Source: an uncultured Eubacteriales bacterium (lineage in GTDB: Bacteria > Bacillota > Clostridia > Oscillospirales > Acutalibacteraceae). Taken from it: DNA of 23,859 nucleotides. The stretch spans positions 1 to 23,859 of the forward strand of contig CAQBRY010000014.1 in assembly GCA_948762645.1 (NCBI GenBank), in the 5' to 3' direction. This document shows, in pieces, positions 21,763 to 23,859 of this stretch. Below the pieces are notes generated by a model that was given only the letters and a program-made list of their open reading frames with translations, did no database searches and was not told the DNA's origin. Position 1 is the stretch's first letter. Each line of letters opens with the position of its first letter. The position numbers and the translations under genes were made by a program.

Positions 21763-22698
21763 ATGAAAAGAACAAAAGAATCAACAATGAATGTAGGAAG
21801 AGAAAATTATTTGACTAAAGAACAGGCAATAGAAAGAATGGAGGAAATTAATAAAAAACACTATGATAATATTGAGAATAGGAAAAATGCTTTAAACATT
21901 CTTATTGGTGCAATTCCTGTAGGAGATAAAATATTTGCCATTATTCCTTTGGAAAAATTACATATTGATACTTCATATCAGCGTTCTGTACAGTCGCATG
22001 TTAAAACAATTGCAAGAGAATGGAATCCTAAAAAATGTGATGCTTTAAAAATTAATTATCGTGAAGATGGTAATTTTTATGTTTGGGATGGGCAGCACAG
22101 AAAAGCGGCAGCAGAACTTCGCGAAATTAAATATCTTATGTGTGATATATCTGTAGGATTAACAGTAGAAGAAGAGGCACAATTATTTGGAGCACAGGGA
22201 AAAGGAATTAAAAAGCCTAATCCATATGATATTTTTAAAGCAAACGTATGTGCAAATAAAACAGTAGATGTTCAAATTTATAATATGTGTAAAAAATATG
22301 GATTAAATGTTAGTAAAAATGCAAGGATAGCAGGTAATTTATCATGTCTTACTTTAACAAGAACTATTTTTGAAAGAAATGAAGGTGATTTATTTGAATG
22401 GATTTTAGAATTATTAGATGAAACAAAATGGAATGAATTACCTGGTGGACATTGTCATAAAGTTATTAATTCTTTATATGAAATTCGAAAGAAATATGAT
22501 ATAAATTATGCTTTAATTCAACGTAAACTTGTTGGTTTTTTAGAAAAAACTAATCCTAAAGAATTATTCATGAAGTCAACTTTAAAATATGCAGAATTTG
22601 CAGATGAAAGTAAAAAAATCAAATTATATTTATCCGATTTTCTTGATGGGATTGAAACAATTAATAGTTATAAAAAAATAGGCAAAAGTATTGTTTAA
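21763..22698 (+). CDS. ParB-like protein with DGQHR motif
   Basis: 311 residues behind AAAGGAG. The ParB/sulfiredoxin-like N-terminal domain has VGDKIFAIIPLEKLHIDTSY (residues about 53-72, including the usual P-x-x-x-L) and the diagnostic WDGQHR (108-113). QLFGAQGKGIKKPNPYDIFK (140-159) is typical of the DUF6551-type phage branch, as I recall it. The C-terminal half is helical with no named domain. Related proteins act in partition, in DndB-type regulation or as nucleases; no nuclease motif is visible. It stands alone after a terminator and directly before the recombinase region, so a role in segregation or element regulation is possible. Confidence 0.75.
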   Translation: MKRTKESTMNVGRENYLTKEQAIERMEEINKKHYDNIENRKNALNILIGAIPVGDKIFAIIPLEKLHIDTSYQRSVQSHVKTIAREWNPKKCDALKINYREDGNFYVWDGQHRKAAAELREIKYLMCDISVGLTVEEEAQLFGAQGKGIKKPNPYDIFKANVCANKTVDVQIYNMCKKYGLNVSKNARIAGNLSCLTLTRTIFERNEGDLFEWILELLDETKWNELPGGHCHKVINSLYEIRKKYDINYALIQRKLVGFLEKTNPKELFMKSTLKYAEFADESKKIKLYLSDFLDGIETINSYKKIGKSIV

Positions 22699-22738
22699 TT
22701 TTTTGAATGAAATTATGATTATTATTTATAGTTGTTTA

Positions 22739-22768
22739 TGGTTATCGACTTTTATCGGTCGATAACCA
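22739..22768 (+). repeat. lox-like inverted repeat, candidate recombination site
   Basis: TGGTTATCGAC (22739-22749) and its exact complement GTCGATAACCA (22758-22768) flank an 8-bp asymmetric spacer TTTTATCG. Arms of 11-13 bp around a 6-8 bp spacer are the core-site layout for tyrosine recombinases, and such a gene starts 63 bp downstream. There is no T tract on either strand, so it is not a good terminator. An operator for the recombinase gene is the main alternative. The rest of the 133-bp gap is AT-rich and unremarkable. Confidence 0.55.
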
Positions 22769-22831
22769 ATTAAAAAAATAATTATAGGATAAATAAAAAC
22801 AGAAAATATAAAGAAATAAAGGAGCAAAAAT

Positions 22832-23833
22832 ATGTGTTATAAGAGTGAAAAACAAATAAAAAACGCAGAAAAATTACAGAAAAAATTTTATGAAGAAAAT
22901 ACTCCTTTATTTATTCAGAAATTTTTTATAGATATTGATAGTAAATTGGGAGCAATAAATTATTGGAGTGCATTAAGGGATTTATTTATATGGTTAATAG
23001 AGAATAAAATAATAAGAAAAAATGAAATTTCAGAATTAACACCTGATGATTTTTGTAATATAGATCCACAGGATATAAAATTATATTTAATTTATAAAGA
23101 ACAAAATGGAATGTTGAAATCTACACTCAACACAAGAAAAAATATATTTAGTAGTTTTTGGGAATATATGGTTAATACTAATTTATGTCCTATCGAAAAA
23201 AATATTATAAAAAATGTAAAATATAAAAAGAAAAATTTCAATAATAATGTAGTTAAGAAAATGCCAAATGAGTTACAACTACAAGAAATGAAAGAAAATA
23301 TAATGAAGAAAAAGGAGGAGTTTGTTAGAATTCGAAATTTATGTATTATTGAAATATTAATGGGTACTGGAATGAGAGTTTCCGAACTTGCTGGATTAGA
23401 TATTGTAGATTTATTTATTAAAGAAAAAGATTATCATTTTATTGGTGAGAAATTACCATGTATTAAAATTATAGGTAAAGGTGCTTATAGTAAAGATGAA
23501 TTTAGAATTATTTATTTAACTGGTAATGCTGTAAAGTCATTGAAAGAATGGATAGATTATAGAAAAACAATTAATAATATTATAGATGAAGATGCTCTAT
23601 TCATAAATAAGAATGGTAAACGTCTTAATGAGTATAATATTCAATCTATTTTTAAAACTTATGGAAATGGAATTACGCCACATATGGTCAGACATTGGTA
23701 TGCGACTGTAATATCAAACACAGGAAATTTAGCTTTTGTACAACAACAACTTGGACATGTATCTACTGATGTAACAATAAAAAATTATGTAGATGGAAGT
23801 TATAAAATGAAAGAAATATTAGAAAATATGTAA
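22832..23833 (+). CDS. Tyrosine recombinase (XerC/D-type integrase)
   Basis: 333 residues behind AAAGGAG. An N-terminal SAM-like core-binding domain (about 25-125) precedes the catalytic domain. All catalytic residues are visible: R182 in GTGMRVSEL, K216 in IIGKGAY, H284 and R287 in HMVRHWYATV, H309 in QQLGH and nucleophile Y319 in KNYVDG. There is no arm-binding N-terminal extension, so it resembles Xer/phage recombinases acting on simple core sites, consistent with the inverted repeat just upstream. It would integrate or excise the element or resolve multimers. The last 26 bases of the window hold nothing further. Confidence 0.9.
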   Translation: MCYKSEKQIKNAEKLQKKFYEENTPLFIQKFFIDIDSKLGAINYWSALRDLFIWLIENKIIRKNEISELTPDDFCNIDPQDIKLYLIYKEQNGMLKSTLNTRKNIFSSFWEYMVNTNLCPIEKNIIKNVKYKKKNFNNNVVKKMPNELQLQEMKENIMKKKEEFVRIRNLCIIEILMGTGMRVSELAGLDIVDLFIKEKDYHFIGEKLPCIKIIGKGAYSKDEFRIIYLTGNAVKSLKEWIDYRKTINNIIDEDALFINKNGKRLNEYNIQSIFKTYGNGITPHMVRHWYATVISNTGNLAFVQQQLGHVSTDVTIKNYVDGSYKMKEILENM

Positions 23834-23859
23834 AAATTAATGTTTTATATAAAATACTA

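Overview
The window is very AT-rich DNA in which every supportable gene lies on the + strand. Genes are short and tightly packed with GGAGG-type ribosome sites. This fits a low-GC Firmicute, most likely a gut Clostridia/Lachnospiraceae member, because the toxin, ArdA, DUF3560 and DpnD/PcfM families seen here are common in that group (an inference from family knowledge). No capsid, tail, relaxase, ribosomal or housekeeping genes are visible. The mix of anti-restriction genes, a sliding-clamp homologue, a SNF2 helicase, ParB-like proteins and a tyrosine recombinase points to a large mobile element: phage, phage-plasmid or integrative element. The window cannot decide which.

Layout. (1) 1-1958: the 3' end of a gene built from 27-bp/9-residue repeats, a predicted secreted protein, a zinc-ribbon protein and one unknown. 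(2) 1998-2955: a compact type III toxin-antitoxin locus of the CptIN kind. It has a near-consensus sigma-A promoter, a palindrome at the transcription start, an antitoxin RNA that can fold as two H-type pseudoknots, an attenuating hairpin, the toxin gene, an overlapping gene for a small HTH protein and a strong terminator. (3) 2956-5058: a structured leader followed by an ArdA-like antirestriction gene and a DUF3560 gene. (4) 5051-11707: about twenty small unknown genes, one of them (9563-9739) very short, plus a likely decayed gene at 10190-10341. (5) 11854-13649: a beta-clamp (DnaN)-like gene and two small genes ending at a terminator. (6) 13654-20470: a consensus promoter driving an overlapping gene series. 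This contains a zinc/HARP-like protein, a SNF2 helicase, an unknown, an IbrA-like PP-loop protein, an IbrB-like ParB protein, a DNA methyltransferase and a DUF262 protein. (7) 20548-21717: small genes, one with a -1 frameshift at an A7 run and one interrupted by TAG after a 30-bp tandem duplication, ending at a terminator. (8) 21763-23833: a DGQHR ParB-like protein, an 11+8+11 lox-like inverted repeat and a tyrosine recombinase.

How they may work together. The toxin-antitoxin locus would stabilise the element or block competing phages, and the HTH protein may regulate it through the palindrome. ArdA and DUF3560 fit protection on entry into a new host. The 13.7-20.5 kb series couples DNA remodelling, a sulfur/adenylation-type PP-loop enzyme, ParB-fold proteins and a methyltransferase. 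It reads as a DNA-modification, transcription-control or defence/anti-defence module whose biochemistry is not established. The recombinase and adjacent inverted repeat would handle integration or multimer resolution.
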